From an uncultured Collinsella sp. (GTDB lineage: Bacteria; Actinomycetota; Coriobacteriia; Coriobacteriales; Coriobacteriaceae), in contig CABUQV010000001.1 of assembly GCA_902493855.1 (NCBI GenBank), positions 62,001-126,000 of the forward strand: a DNA stretch of 64,000 nucleotides. Direction: 5' to 3'. Position numbers and translations under genes: made by a program. The notes under the pieces are model-generated. The model had not been told where the DNA came from. It was given only the letters and a program-made list of their open reading frames with translations, and did no database searches. Below are positions 9,561-17,030 of this stretch, in pieces. The number at the start of each line of letters is the position of its first letter. Position 1 is the first letter of the stretch.

Positions 9561-9640
9561 TGAGACACAATTTGGGCAGGTGACACACGTTCCAGATTTG
9601 ATTTTGGGCGTGAGACAAATGTCTCACCAAAGTTGAGACA
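9561..9640. promoter_or_regulatory. Cluster of TGAGACA motifs upstream of the surface protein gene
   Basis: TGAGACA occurs at 9561-9567, 9611-9617 and 9634-9640. At 9610-9627 it forms a near-perfect dyad, GTGAGACA-AA-TGTCTCAC. The sites lie 50-130 bp upstream of the minus-strand ATG at 9508, a suitable place for a regulator to act. The regulator is unknown. Confidence 0.45.
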
Positions 9641-9733
9641 CGAGGGTTTTCGCAGGAAAACGGGTGCGACTCGGAGCCGACAGGCCAAAATGATCCGTTT
9701 TCCTCCGTCTCCGGGGGACCAGTTGGTAACGCT

Positions 9734-9894
9734 CGCCACGAAATCGGGCCATCTACTACGTTTGACTCGATACCCCCGACCATAGCCGCTTTTCATGAAA
9801 AACCGCAAGCGTTCTACCTGCGGTTTTCATTTCGCATTACTTGACGTGGTCGAGGGCTGCCGCCTAAACGTAGTAGATAGGCCCATTTCGCGGC
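9734..9894. repeat. Palindromic repeat B, copy 2
   Basis: Arms share GCCATCTACTACGTTTGACTC with copy 1 and end with AAACGTAGTAGATAGGCCC. The central hairpin, ACCGCAAGCGTTCTACCTGCGGT (about 9797-9828), is flanked by A and T runs. Confidence 0.85.
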
Positions 9895-9988
9895 AGACGG
9901 GTCACGCGGCAGCCCTCGCAAGGCCAAAATAATCCGTTTTCCTCCGTCCACGGAAGATCAAAGGCTGTTACGGATATGGTGCCATTTC

Positions 9989-10141
9989 AAAACTATGCCG
10001 GATTACGGGGCCAAAGTCAGGAACCTCATCCATGCCCCCTATTTTTGAAAAACAACAAGCTATCTACCTGCGGTTTTGTTTTTGCGACTTTCTGTATGGT
10101 CGGAGGTTCGCTATCCAGCCCCGTAATCCGGCATAGTTTTG
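9989..10141. repeat. Palindromic repeat A, copy 2
   Basis: Arms CAAAACTATGCCGGATTACG and CCGTAATCCGGCATAGTTTT pair exactly. The one-base change against copy 1 (GGATT for GGTTT) is compensated in the other arm (AATCC for AAACC). Compensated change argues that the fold is maintained, or that the arms are kept alike by conversion. Confidence 0.85.
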
Positions 10142-10173
10142 TTCGTGGCAGCCCAACCGCGCGTTCAAGCGCT

Positions 10174-10205
10174 GGGCCGGTGGGGCATTTTTGCCCCACC
10201 GGCCC
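10174..10205 (-). terminator. GC-rich hairpin after the hydrogenase operon
   Basis: GGGCCGGTGGGGC and GCCCCACCGGCCC form a 13-bp stem with a six-base loop just past the last operon stop at 10217. No T run follows on the minus strand, so it may protect the mRNA end rather than act as a classic terminator. Confidence 0.45.
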
Positions 10206-10216
10206 CTGTTCCAGAG

Positions 10217-10558
10217 CTATTCCGGTTTGGTTTCTACCGTGGGAGTCTTATCCGCCGCAACTGGGGTGCGGGCGGTGTCCATAGTCAGGCAGTGCTTGGG
10301 GCAGCTCTCGATGCACTCGCCGCACACCACGCAGGCATACGGGTCGATCGACCACGTTCCACCCTTGCGATCGACCGCGAGCGCGCCCGCCGGACAGCGA
10401 CGCGCACACATGCCGCAGCAGATACACACATCCATGTCATTGACGATATGCCCGCGCAAGCGCTCGGGTGCCGCGAGCTTCTCCTGCGGATAGCACACCG
10501 TTACCGGCTGCTTGACCATAGAACCCAAGGCCGTCTTGGCAAATGTCAGCAAACTCAT
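10217..10558 (-). CDS. Hydrogenase-associated 2x[4Fe-4S] ferredoxin-like subunit
   Basis: A 113-residue electron-transfer subunit of the HyfH/EchF/NuoI kind. Two classic clusters are visible: Cys45-Cys48-Cys51-Cys55 and Cys76-Cys79-Cys82-Cys86, each ending in a CP motif. It should carry electrons between soluble ferredoxin and the small [NiFe] subunit on the cytoplasmic face of the membrane. It is the last gene of the operon, 7 bp downstream of the large-subunit gene. The Thr/Pro-rich C-terminal tail is not part of the fold. Confidence 0.88.
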   Translation of the reverse strand: MSLLTFAKTALGSMVKQPVTVCYPQEKLAAPERLRGHIVNDMDVCICCGMCARRCPAGALAVDRKGGTWSIDPYACVVCGECIESCPKHCLTMDTARTPVAADKTPTVETKPE

Positions 10559-10565
10559 GCCGCGC

Positions 10566-11654
10566 CTACCTTTCCGTGCAGCTAATGCAGGGGTCGATGG
10601 TCAGGATAATCATGGGCACGTTGGCAAGGAGTACGCCCTGCAGCGCATGCGTCAGACCCGCCAAGTTCTGCGACGTCGGCGTGCGCACGCGGAAACGGTC
10701 CAGGTTCTTGGTGCCGTTGCCGCGCACATAGTAATACGCCTCGCCACGCGGCTGCTCAATCACAACTTCGCCGCGCGCGCCGTCGGCCGGCGTAAGCTTG
10801 GTACGCCCGCCGATGCCGTCGTGCGGGATCTTGCCTACAAGCTCCTTAATGATGTCCATGGCCTGCGTGACCTCGGCACAGCGCACCTGGCAGCGGGCAT
10901 AGCAATCGCCATCGGTAGCAACGATGGGCTCAAACGCAGCCAGATCCGCATAGGCACCGTCGCCAAACATACGCACGTCGTAATCCACGCCCGAGGCGCG
11001 ACCGAACGGGCCGACCATCGACAGATCCAGCGCGTCTTTCTTGCTGATCACGCCCACGCCATGCAGGCGCTCGCCGCAGCTGTTGTCGTCCAAAAACGTA
11101 TGCACCAGGGCCTCGTAGTCAGGACGCATGGCGTCAAGCGTCTGGACAATCCCCGCCAGTTCGGAGTCCTCGATGTCGTGCTTAAGGCCGCCGATCTCGT
11201 TAATCGAAAGGATCACGCGGCCGCCGCAGGTGCTCTCGAAGATCTTGAGAATCTGCTCGCGCAGGGTCCACGACCGATAGAACAGCGCCTCGAAGCCAAA
11301 GGCATCGGCGAGCAGGCCCAGCCACAGCAGGTGCGAGTGAATGCGCGAAAGCTCGTGCAAAATGGCACGGATATACTGCACGCGGCCGGGCACCTCGATG
11401 TCGAGCATGCGTTCGCAGGCGCTGGCATAGCCGCAGCTGTGGCCCACGGCGCAGATGCCGCAGATGCGCTCGGCGATGTAACCAAACTGGTGCATGTCGC
11501 GCTTTTCGGTGAGCTTCTCGAGTCCGCGGTGCACAAAGCCGATCTGCGGAATTGCCTCGATAACACGGTCGTCATCGATCACCAGGTCCAGATGAAGCGG
11601 CTCGGGCAGCACCGGGTGTTGCGGGCCAAACGGAATAACGGAGCGATGTGCCAT
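10566..11654 (-). CDS. [NiFe] hydrogenase large subunit, group 4 (EchE/HyfG/NuoD-like)
   Basis: A 362-residue catalytic subunit. Both nickel-binding motifs are intact: RICGIC with Cys65/Cys68 followed by GHS, and the C-terminal DPCISC with Cys356/Cys359. This separates it from NuoD, which lacks these cysteines, and makes it a genuine hydrogenase. The protein ends three residues after the last motif (TER), so there is little or no C-terminal peptide for a maturation protease to remove; some group 4 enzymes are like this. The N-terminal GPQHP motif is typical of the NuoD/hydrogenase family. It should interconvert protons and H2 coupled to ion pumping by the fused membrane subunit. Nickel-insertion (hyp) genes are not in this window. 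Confidence 0.9.
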   Translation of the reverse strand: MAHRSVIPFGPQHPVLPEPLHLDLVIDDDRVIEAIPQIGFVHRGLEKLTEKRDMHQFGYIAERICGICAVGHSCGYASACERMLDIEVPGRVQYIRAILHELSRIHSHLLWLGLLADAFGFEALFYRSWTLREQILKIFESTCGGRVILSINEIGGLKHDIEDSELAGIVQTLDAMRPDYEALVHTFLDDNSCGERLHGVGVISKKDALDLSMVGPFGRASGVDYDVRMFGDGAYADLAAFEPIVATDGDCYARCQVRCAEVTQAMDIIKELVGKIPHDGIGGRTKLTPADGARGEVVIEQPRGEAYYYVRGNGTKNLDRFRVRTPTSQNLAGLTHALQGVLLANVPMIILTIDPCISCTER

Positions 11655-11659
11655 GGACC

Positions 11660-12376
11660 TTACGCCTCCTTTTTCTGCTTGTCGCGGGCGGCCTTGGCGG
11701 CAAGCGCCGCGCGGACCTTGGCCGCCTTCTCGGGATCCATGGCGGCGAGCTTTGCTTCCAGCTCGGCGGCTTTGAGCGCGGCCTTGGCAGCGGCATCGTC
11801 ATGCTGAGCATCGGAGCCGGCAGCCGCAGCGGGCTGAGCAGCGGCACCCGCGGCATCGTCGATGCTCGCAGCGCCCTCCCCCGCGGCGGCCGCGGCAGCG
11901 GCGGCCTTTTCGGCCGCAGCCTTGCGCGCCTTGGCCTCGGCAGCCGCGCGGACCTTCATGGCCTTCTCGCGTGCAGCCTTCACCTCGGGCGTGATAACGC
12001 TCATGGGCTCGGCAGTCGAGACCTGGTAGAAAAAGCCCTTAAAGTCGATCTGCATGTCGGTGATGGCAAGCCCAAACAGGTCGTGCGCTTCGTTTTCAAA
12101 CGGAAATACCGCCGGATAATACGAGCTGATGGACGGAATCTCCTGGTACTGGTCGATGCCCTCGACTACCAGGTTCTCAATCGCATAGCTGCCGTCCTGC
12201 GCAATATGCTTCTGAGCAGCACGAACGTTGATAAACGTATAGACCAGGCGATACGAGCCGTCGTCGACGTTGCGCTCGGCGTGCATTTGCACAAAGCGCG
12301 CGCCGACGCCCTTGAGCGCCTGGACATGCGGCAGGAGCTCGTCGATCCCGACGGTGGTATAGATTGCCTTTTGCAT
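11660..12376 (-). CDS. NuoC/EchD-like hydrogenase subunit with Ala-rich tail
   Basis: A 238-residue protein. The first ~125 residues match the 30-kDa NuoC family, including 'ISSYYPAVFPFENEAHDLFG', which ends in the family's typical E-x-HDLFG. The last ~110 residues are Ala/Lys/Glu-rich and of low complexity, probably a flexible or helical extension. The ATG at 12376 overlaps the stop of the upstream small-subunit gene by one base, and AAGGAGG lies just before it. The subunit forms the peripheral arm together with the NuoB- and NuoD-like subunits. Confidence 0.85.
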   Translation of the reverse strand: MQKAIYTTVGIDELLPHVQALKGVGARFVQMHAERNVDDGSYRLVYTFINVRAAQKHIAQDGSYAIENLVVEGIDQYQEIPSISSYYPAVFPFENEAHDLFGLAITDMQIDFKGFFYQVSTAEPMSVITPEVKAAREKAMKVRAAAEAKARKAAAEKAAAAAAAAGEGAASIDDAAGAAAQPAAAAGSDAQHDDAAAKAALKAAELEAKLAAMDPEKAAKVRAALAAKAARDKQKKEA

Positions 12377-13005
12377 TACTCGGCCTCCTTTGCAGCGGCG
12401 GGCGTCCCAGCAGGTGCGTCGCCAGCGACGGGTGCGGCGGACCTGGTGGACACGTTGGCCTCGACGCCGTCACCGGCACCAACAGTCCCGGCCCCCACAG
12501 CCACAAACCCATCCTCGCCCAGCTCAACGCCACCGTCCCAGGTAGCGGCACCGCCCACGGTGAGCGGGTCGCCACCGGCGCGCATCACGGCCTCCTTCTG
12601 GTCCAGGATGCCGCACGCCTCCACGATGGCATCGATCACCGTCTCGGGGCGAATGGCGCACCCGGGCGCGTACACGTCCACGGGAATCGCGCGGTCCACG
12701 CCGCCGATCACGTTATAGGCATCGCGGAACACGCCGCCCGAACACGCGCAGATGCCGCACGCCACCACGCACTTGGGCTCGAGCATCTGGTTGTAGATCT
12801 GGCGCACGACGGGCAGGTTCTGGGCATTGACCGACCCCGTCACCAAAAAGATATCCGCATGCTTGGGGTTGCCGGTGTTGACCACGCCAAAGCGCTCCGC
12901 ATCGAACAGCGGCGTGAGCGAGGCCAGCACCTCGATATCGCATCCGTTGCAGCTCGAGCCGTCGTAATGAATAACCCACGGCGAGCGCGACATTTTATGA
13001 TCCAT
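12376..13005 (-). CDS. [NiFe] hydrogenase small subunit (EchC/NuoB-like)
   Basis: A 209-residue subunit carrying the proximal [4Fe-4S] cluster. Cys19 and Cys22 (SSCNGCDIE), a cysteine in 'GICACSGG' (about 86-88) and Cys116 (APGCAIRPE) fit the NuoB/EchC pattern. The last ~60 residues are a Gly/Ala-rich extension absent from typical family members. A strong RBS, AGGAGG, lies 8 bases before the ATG at 13005. It is encoded between the membrane fusion subunit and the NuoC-like subunit. Confidence 0.88.
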   Translation of the reverse strand: MDHKMSRSPWVIHYDGSSCNGCDIEVLASLTPLFDAERFGVVNTGNPKHADIFLVTGSVNAQNLPVVRQIYNQMLEPKCVVACGICACSGGVFRDAYNVIGGVDRAIPVDVYAPGCAIRPETVIDAIVEACGILDQKEAVMRAGGDPLTVGGAATWDGGVELGEDGFVAVGAGTVGAGDGVEANVSTRSAAPVAGDAPAGTPAAAKEAE

Positions 13006-13017
13006 GGATGCCGCCTC

Positions 13018-15900
13018 CTAAATAAATACGTCGACGAGGATGGGCATAAGGTTGAGCAGGCCAAACACCAGCGCCACGCCCCATCCGAGCTTAAAGCAGC
13101 TGCGCCAGGTGCTGCGGGCAAAGGTGTTGTCGATCAGCACCTCGACAAAATACGTCGCAGCCATCACGACCAGGGCTACGACCCAGCTCACCGGGTTGTC
13201 CCAAACAAAGAACATGCCCACCCACATCAAAAACAGCACGGTCTCGCACCAGTGCATAAGGGTCATCTTGGCCAGCGTGCCGCCGCTCATCTCGGTGGCG
13301 ACGCCCTGGACGATCTCCTGATGCGCGTGATGTGAGTACGAAAGGTCAAACGGCGACTTGCGCAGCTTGATGGTGAGCACCGCGAGCAGCGCGAGGAAAA
13401 TGGGCGCGCTGTACACGATGATGGGGGCCGACTGCCCCGTCACGGCGATGGAATCGAAGCTATCGGTGGCAAGGTACAAGCCCACGCTCATCAGCAGAAC
13501 GGCGGGCTCGTAGCTCATAACCTGCAGCAACTCACGATCGGCGCCGACCTGGGCAAACGGGCTTTGCGTCGAGGCGGACGCCAGCACCACAAAGATCGCG
13601 GCGAGCGTCACCATAAAGGCGCACAGCAGCGTGTTGGAGCCCGACACAAAGATGCCGCCGCCCACGACGGTAAAGATGAGCGCGCACGCCATATAGGTAT
13701 CGTCCATGGTGTTTACGCTGGCAGGGGCTTTGCGCAGCAACTTGGCAACGTCGTAGAAAGGCTGGAGCAGGCGCGGGCCCACGCGGCCCTGCATACGGGC
13801 CGAAAGTTTGCGGTCAACGCCGTCGATCAGGCCACCAACCAAAGGCGCCAGCAGGGCAAACACCACGGTACCAATAAATATGCCCACGACGCCCGAACCT
13901 TCGAAATACTTGCCGCGCAGCACCGAGGGCGCGCTCATGGCAAGTCTCTCGGGTCCAATCCACGCGCAACACAGCAGCGCAAACAAGATAATGCTGCAGC
14001 ACACAACGCTACCCACGGGGCTAATACGCTTCTCGCCAAGGGCGTCCTCCGAGTACCAATTGCGCTTTTCGGCCTTCACCTCGTGTCCCATCGAGCCGCG
14101 GAAATGGCGATATTTGTCGGTTCCCACACCCGAAAGGTACACGTTGACGTGCGGCTTATTGCTCACGCGGAACGACGTCAGCAGCACCACGGCGATAAAA
14201 GCCACAATAACCACCATCAGGTACATGGCGTCCTTGCCAATAACGTACGGCACGCGGCCAAACACCATGGCCAAGTAAGGCGACACCAGGCCGCTCGAGA
14301 TAACCGGAAACGCCACGCAGCACAGAATCAGCAGCGCGGCGATGGTGTTGAGCGCCATCCATTCGGTCTTATGGACATTGACCTCAACGTTTTGAGCCGT
14401 GGGGTCGACGCCCGAAAGCTTGGCCAGCCACTTGCCCCAGAAGAAGAACGTCGCGGCCGAGCCAAAGGCCAGCACCATGATCATGAGCACGTTGCCGGTC
14501 TGCGCAAACGCCACCAGGGCGCCCCACTTGGACACGAGCATGCCAAACGGCGCCACAAACATGCCCATAATGCCCAGCATCATCAGGCGCGTCAGGTGCG
14601 GCATGCGGCTGAACATACCGTCCATGTCCTCGATGTTGCGGCTGCCGATATGATGCTCGGCCGTGCCCACGCACAGGAACAGCAGCGACTTTGCCACCGT
14701 ATGGAACAGGATCAGAAAGATGGCCGCCCATACGGCCTCGGGCGCGCCGACACCTAGGCAGGCACTGATGAGGCCCAAGTTGGAAATGGTGGAGTACGCG
14801 AGCACGCGTTTGGCGTTGCTCTGTGAGATGGCCATGAGGGCAGCGAGCAAAAACGTGATGGCACCCACACTCGTGACCATAAAGCCGGTCACGGGATAGA
14901 TGGCATAGAGCGGGCTCAGCTTGACCATCAGGAACACGCCGGCTTTGACCATGGTTGACGAGTGCAGCAGAGCGCTCGTGGGCGTGGGGGCAACCATGGC
15001 ACCCAACAGCCAAGTATGGAACGGCATCTGTGCGGCCTTGGTGAGTGCGGCGAGCGACAGCAGGACGACCGGCATCACCAGCAGCGCAGATTGCGCGGTG
15101 CCAGCGCCGGCAAGCTCGATCATGCCCGAGATGGTCAGCGGCATGCCGTTAACGTGCAGGTACATGAGTCCGACCAAAAACGCGATACCGCCCAGCATGT
15201 TGAGGATGATCTGGGTGAAGGCGTTTTTGATGGCCTCGGGCGTGCGCGTGTAGCCAATCATAAGGAACGAGCACACGGTGGTGATTTCCCAGCCGCAGAA
15301 CAGCCACTCAAGGTTGTCGCTCGTCACGATGACGAACATGGCCGAGAGGAACAGGAACATGAGCGCCAGGAACTGCGGGCGACGGTCGGGCGCGGTCTGC
15401 CCGCGCAGTGCGGCCTCGTGCTCGTCGTGGGCCTGGAAGTCCTTCATGTATCCCAAGGCATACACGCAGATTAGGCTGCCGACAATGCCGACGGCGAGGA
15501 CCATGATCACGCTCATGTAGTCCAGGTAGAGCGGCGTTGCGGTGACGGCTTCGGCCGCGGGCAGCGTCATGGCCGCAAAGGCGACCGAGCCCACCAGCTG
15601 CACCACGCCGAGCACACCGGTGAGCGCGTTCCTATATTTGAACGCGTTGTACAGGATGACGGCGCACAGGACGACGTCGATGACGGAGCTGATGATCGAG
15701 AGCACATGCGAGGTGTCGGGGGCAACCTCAAAGCTCTGCGGACCCGTACCAAAAAACATGACGGCGACTACAACTGTCACCGCCATAATAATGCCGGAGC
15801 CTATGAGCCCCACCGCATCGCGGGCGCGGTCACCACGCGCGAGCAGCATGCCCAGCGCCGGTACCAGCGGAAATAGGGTAAGGAAATACAGTAGCGTCAT
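13018..15900 (-). CDS. Fused proton-pump membrane subunit: NuoL/HyfB-like plus NuoH/HyfC-like
   Basis: One 960-residue frame holds what are normally two membrane subunits. Residues ~1-620 are a NuoL/HyfB-type antiporter-like channel with many membrane helices, including 'LEWLFCGWEITTVCSFLMIG' and 'TPTSALLHSSTMVKAGVFLM'. Residues ~670-960 are NuoH/HyfC-like, with 'ARMQGRVGPRLLQPFYDVAK' and 'SPFDLSYSHHAHQEIVQG'. The join is a short hydrophilic stretch followed by a membrane segment. Together they should form the ion-translocating arm. It is the first gene of the operon, with GGGGGAG before the ATG. No stop or frame break is seen between the halves, so the fusion appears real rather than an assembly artefact. 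Confidence 0.88.
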   Translation of the reverse strand: MTLLYFLTLFPLVPALGMLLARGDRARDAVGLIGSGIIMAVTVVVAVMFFGTGPQSFEVAPDTSHVLSIISSVIDVVLCAVILYNAFKYRNALTGVLGVVQLVGSVAFAAMTLPAAEAVTATPLYLDYMSVIMVLAVGIVGSLICVYALGYMKDFQAHDEHEAALRGQTAPDRRPQFLALMFLFLSAMFVIVTSDNLEWLFCGWEITTVCSFLMIGYTRTPEAIKNAFTQIILNMLGGIAFLVGLMYLHVNGMPLTISGMIELAGAGTAQSALLVMPVVLLSLAALTKAAQMPFHTWLLGAMVAPTPTSALLHSSTMVKAGVFLMVKLSPLYAIYPVTGFMVTSVGAITFLLAALMAISQSNAKRVLAYSTISNLGLISACLGVGAPEAVWAAIFLILFHTVAKSLLFLCVGTAEHHIGSRNIEDMDGMFSRMPHLTRLMMLGIMGMFVAPFGMLVSKWGALVAFAQTGNVLMIMVLAFGSAATFFFWGKWLAKLSGVDPTAQNVEVNVHKTEWMALNTIAALLILCCVAFPVISSGLVSPYLAMVFGRVPYVIGKDAMYLMVVIVAFIAVVLLTSFRVSNKPHVNVYLSGVGTDKYRHFRGSMGHEVKAEKRNWYSEDALGEKRISPVGSVVCCSIILFALLCCAWIGPERLAMSAPSVLRGKYFEGSGVVGIFIGTVVFALLAPLVGGLIDGVDRKLSARMQGRVGPRLLQPFYDVAKLLRKAPASVNTMDDTYMACALIFTVVGGGIFVSGSNTLLCAFMVTLAAIFVVLASASTQSPFAQVGADRELLQVMSYEPAVLLMSVGLYLATDSFDSIAVTGQSAPIIVYSAPIFLALLAVLTIKLRKSPFDLSYSHHAHQEIVQGVATEMSGGTLAKMTLMHWCETVLFLMWVGMFFVWDNPVSWVVALVVMAATYFVEVLIDNTFARSTWRSCFKLGWGVALVFGLLNLMPILVDVFI

Positions 15901-16185
15901 ACCATCACTCCCCCATGCAAAAACGCTGCAATTGTTTAACGTTATAGCTCAATTACGGGGTTGCGGTGGCAGGTTTTCGGTCAACTGGGGAGTTTTAGGC
16001 GTACGAGGCAAGGGCACGTCCGCTTTGGAGCAGAGAGGCGACGCTCCCCTATCGCAGCGACAGGCGCGCGGGTCACTGTGCGCGGTTTATTGGCCACTTT
16101 GGAGGATGTCCCGACAGGCTCGCGCCGGTCCAAAAAGTTGGCGCGGCAAGAAAAATGCGCCCTTGTGGGCGCACCATCCCGTTTG
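15901..16185. other. Intergenic region upstream of the hydrogenase operon
   Basis: It contains the terminator of the HTH gene (16148-16177) and presumably the operon promoter. I see no clear -35/-10 pair and no riboswitch-like fold. Confidence 0.3.
16148..16177 (-). terminator. Terminator of the HTH gene
   Basis: On the minus strand TGCGCCC-ACAA-GGGCGCA is followed by TTTTTC, directly after the stop at 16186. Confidence 0.75.
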
Positions 16186-16590
16186 CTATTCCGTCTTTTT
16201 AACGCGCGGCTTGCGACCGCGCGGCTTATCGACCAGTGCGGACTCACCGCTCTCGCGGTACTGACGGCACCAAGCCTTGACCGAAGACTCGCTGGGAATC
16301 TTGTGCTTAATCATGGCCTCGCGAACCGTCAAGCCGTTTTCCAGACGGTCCTTAACCACAGCGAGCTTTACGTCGTACGAATAGGTGTGATGATGCGAAC
16401 CGGCATTGAGAACGGCGTCGGCACCGCCCACGGCATACGCGCGGGCCCACTGACGAGCCGTGGCCTGAGGAATGCCAAGCTCCGCGGCGAGGGCGCGATG
16501 ACCGACCCCCTCTTGGAGGATCTCGACGGCGCGCTGCCTAACCTCGGGCGCATGCGTGCGAGTCCTAGTTGCTTCCGACATACCTGCCAC
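16186..16590 (-). CDS. Double helix-turn-helix protein, transposase-OrfA-like
   Basis: A 134-residue basic protein with two helix-turn-helix units. One is around 14-50 (HRALAAELGIPQATARQWAR); the other is around 72-118 (LTVREAMIKHKIPS, then VKAWCRQYRESG). The tail is basic (RGRKPRVKK). This is the layout of IS3-type OrfA proteins, but no catalytic OrfB and no terminal inverted repeats are seen nearby. It is either a domesticated regulator or a solo remnant. The GTG at 16590 has AAGG at good spacing; an in-frame ATG at 16581 has AGG too close. It has its own promoter and terminator. Confidence 0.7.
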   Translation of the reverse strand: MAGMSEATRTRTHAPEVRQRAVEILQEGVGHRALAAELGIPQATARQWARAYAVGGADAVLNAGSHHHTYSYDVKLAVVKDRLENGLTVREAMIKHKIPSESSVKAWCRQYRESGESALVDKPRGRKPRVKKTE

Positions 16591-16631
16591 TTCTTAGCCT
16601 TAACTGTTAATCTGCTTTCTTACGTGCAAGT

Positions 16632-16660
16632 TAGATAGTAGCATTTTACTGTTTGCTCAA
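16632..16660 (-). promoter_or_regulatory. Promoter of the HTH gene
   Basis: On the minus strand TTGAGC (16655-16660), a 17-bp spacer and TATCTA (16632-16637) lie about 40 bp before the start codon, in an AT-rich stretch. Confidence 0.5.
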
Positions 16661-16913
16661 AGCAGTTAATTAAAATAGGCGCGGCGTTATCTGGGCATTT
16701 GGCACCAAATTACGACATTTCTTTATCGATTATTTACGCTGGTAGCTGACTCGCAGCTAATCGTCATTCGCTTGTCAACAAAATTGGCATCTCTTTATGT
16801 CCTTTGGTATAGAGGATATAGTTATTAACCCCTCCCCCAATAATTTTGAGTGATCTGCAAGGCAGTAGACGTCCTCACTCCTCATGATTACCGCGCATTG
16901 CCATTCATCGGAG
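16661..16913. other. AT-rich intergenic region without a supported gene
   Basis: About 250 bp, lower in GC than its surroundings. No open frame with a ribosome site was found on either strand. Confidence 0.4.
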
Positions 16914-16956
16914 CAAAACAAAAAGGGCGGGACCTGCTGCGCTTGCAGGCCCCGCA
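16914..16956 (-). terminator. Terminator of the flavoprotein gene
   Basis: On the minus strand GCGGGGCCTGC pairs with GCAGGTCCCGC and is followed by CCTTTTTGTTTTG, about 75 bp past the stop at 17031. Confidence 0.8.
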
Positions 16957-17030
16957 CCGGTTGACACCCGACGGGACACAGCCGGGCGAGACGGATCCGT
17001 GCTACCGCCCCGCCTGGCCGCGATGTTCAA

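Noticed and set aside
10566..15900. Respiratory complex I (nuo) operon
   Set aside because: The large subunit keeps all four nickel-binding cysteines, and NuoE/F/G and the other membrane subunits are absent; a group 4 hydrogenase explains all genes.
16186..16590. A complete IS3-type insertion sequence
   Set aside because: Only an OrfA-like protein is present; no DDE transposase frame and no terminal repeats were found around it.
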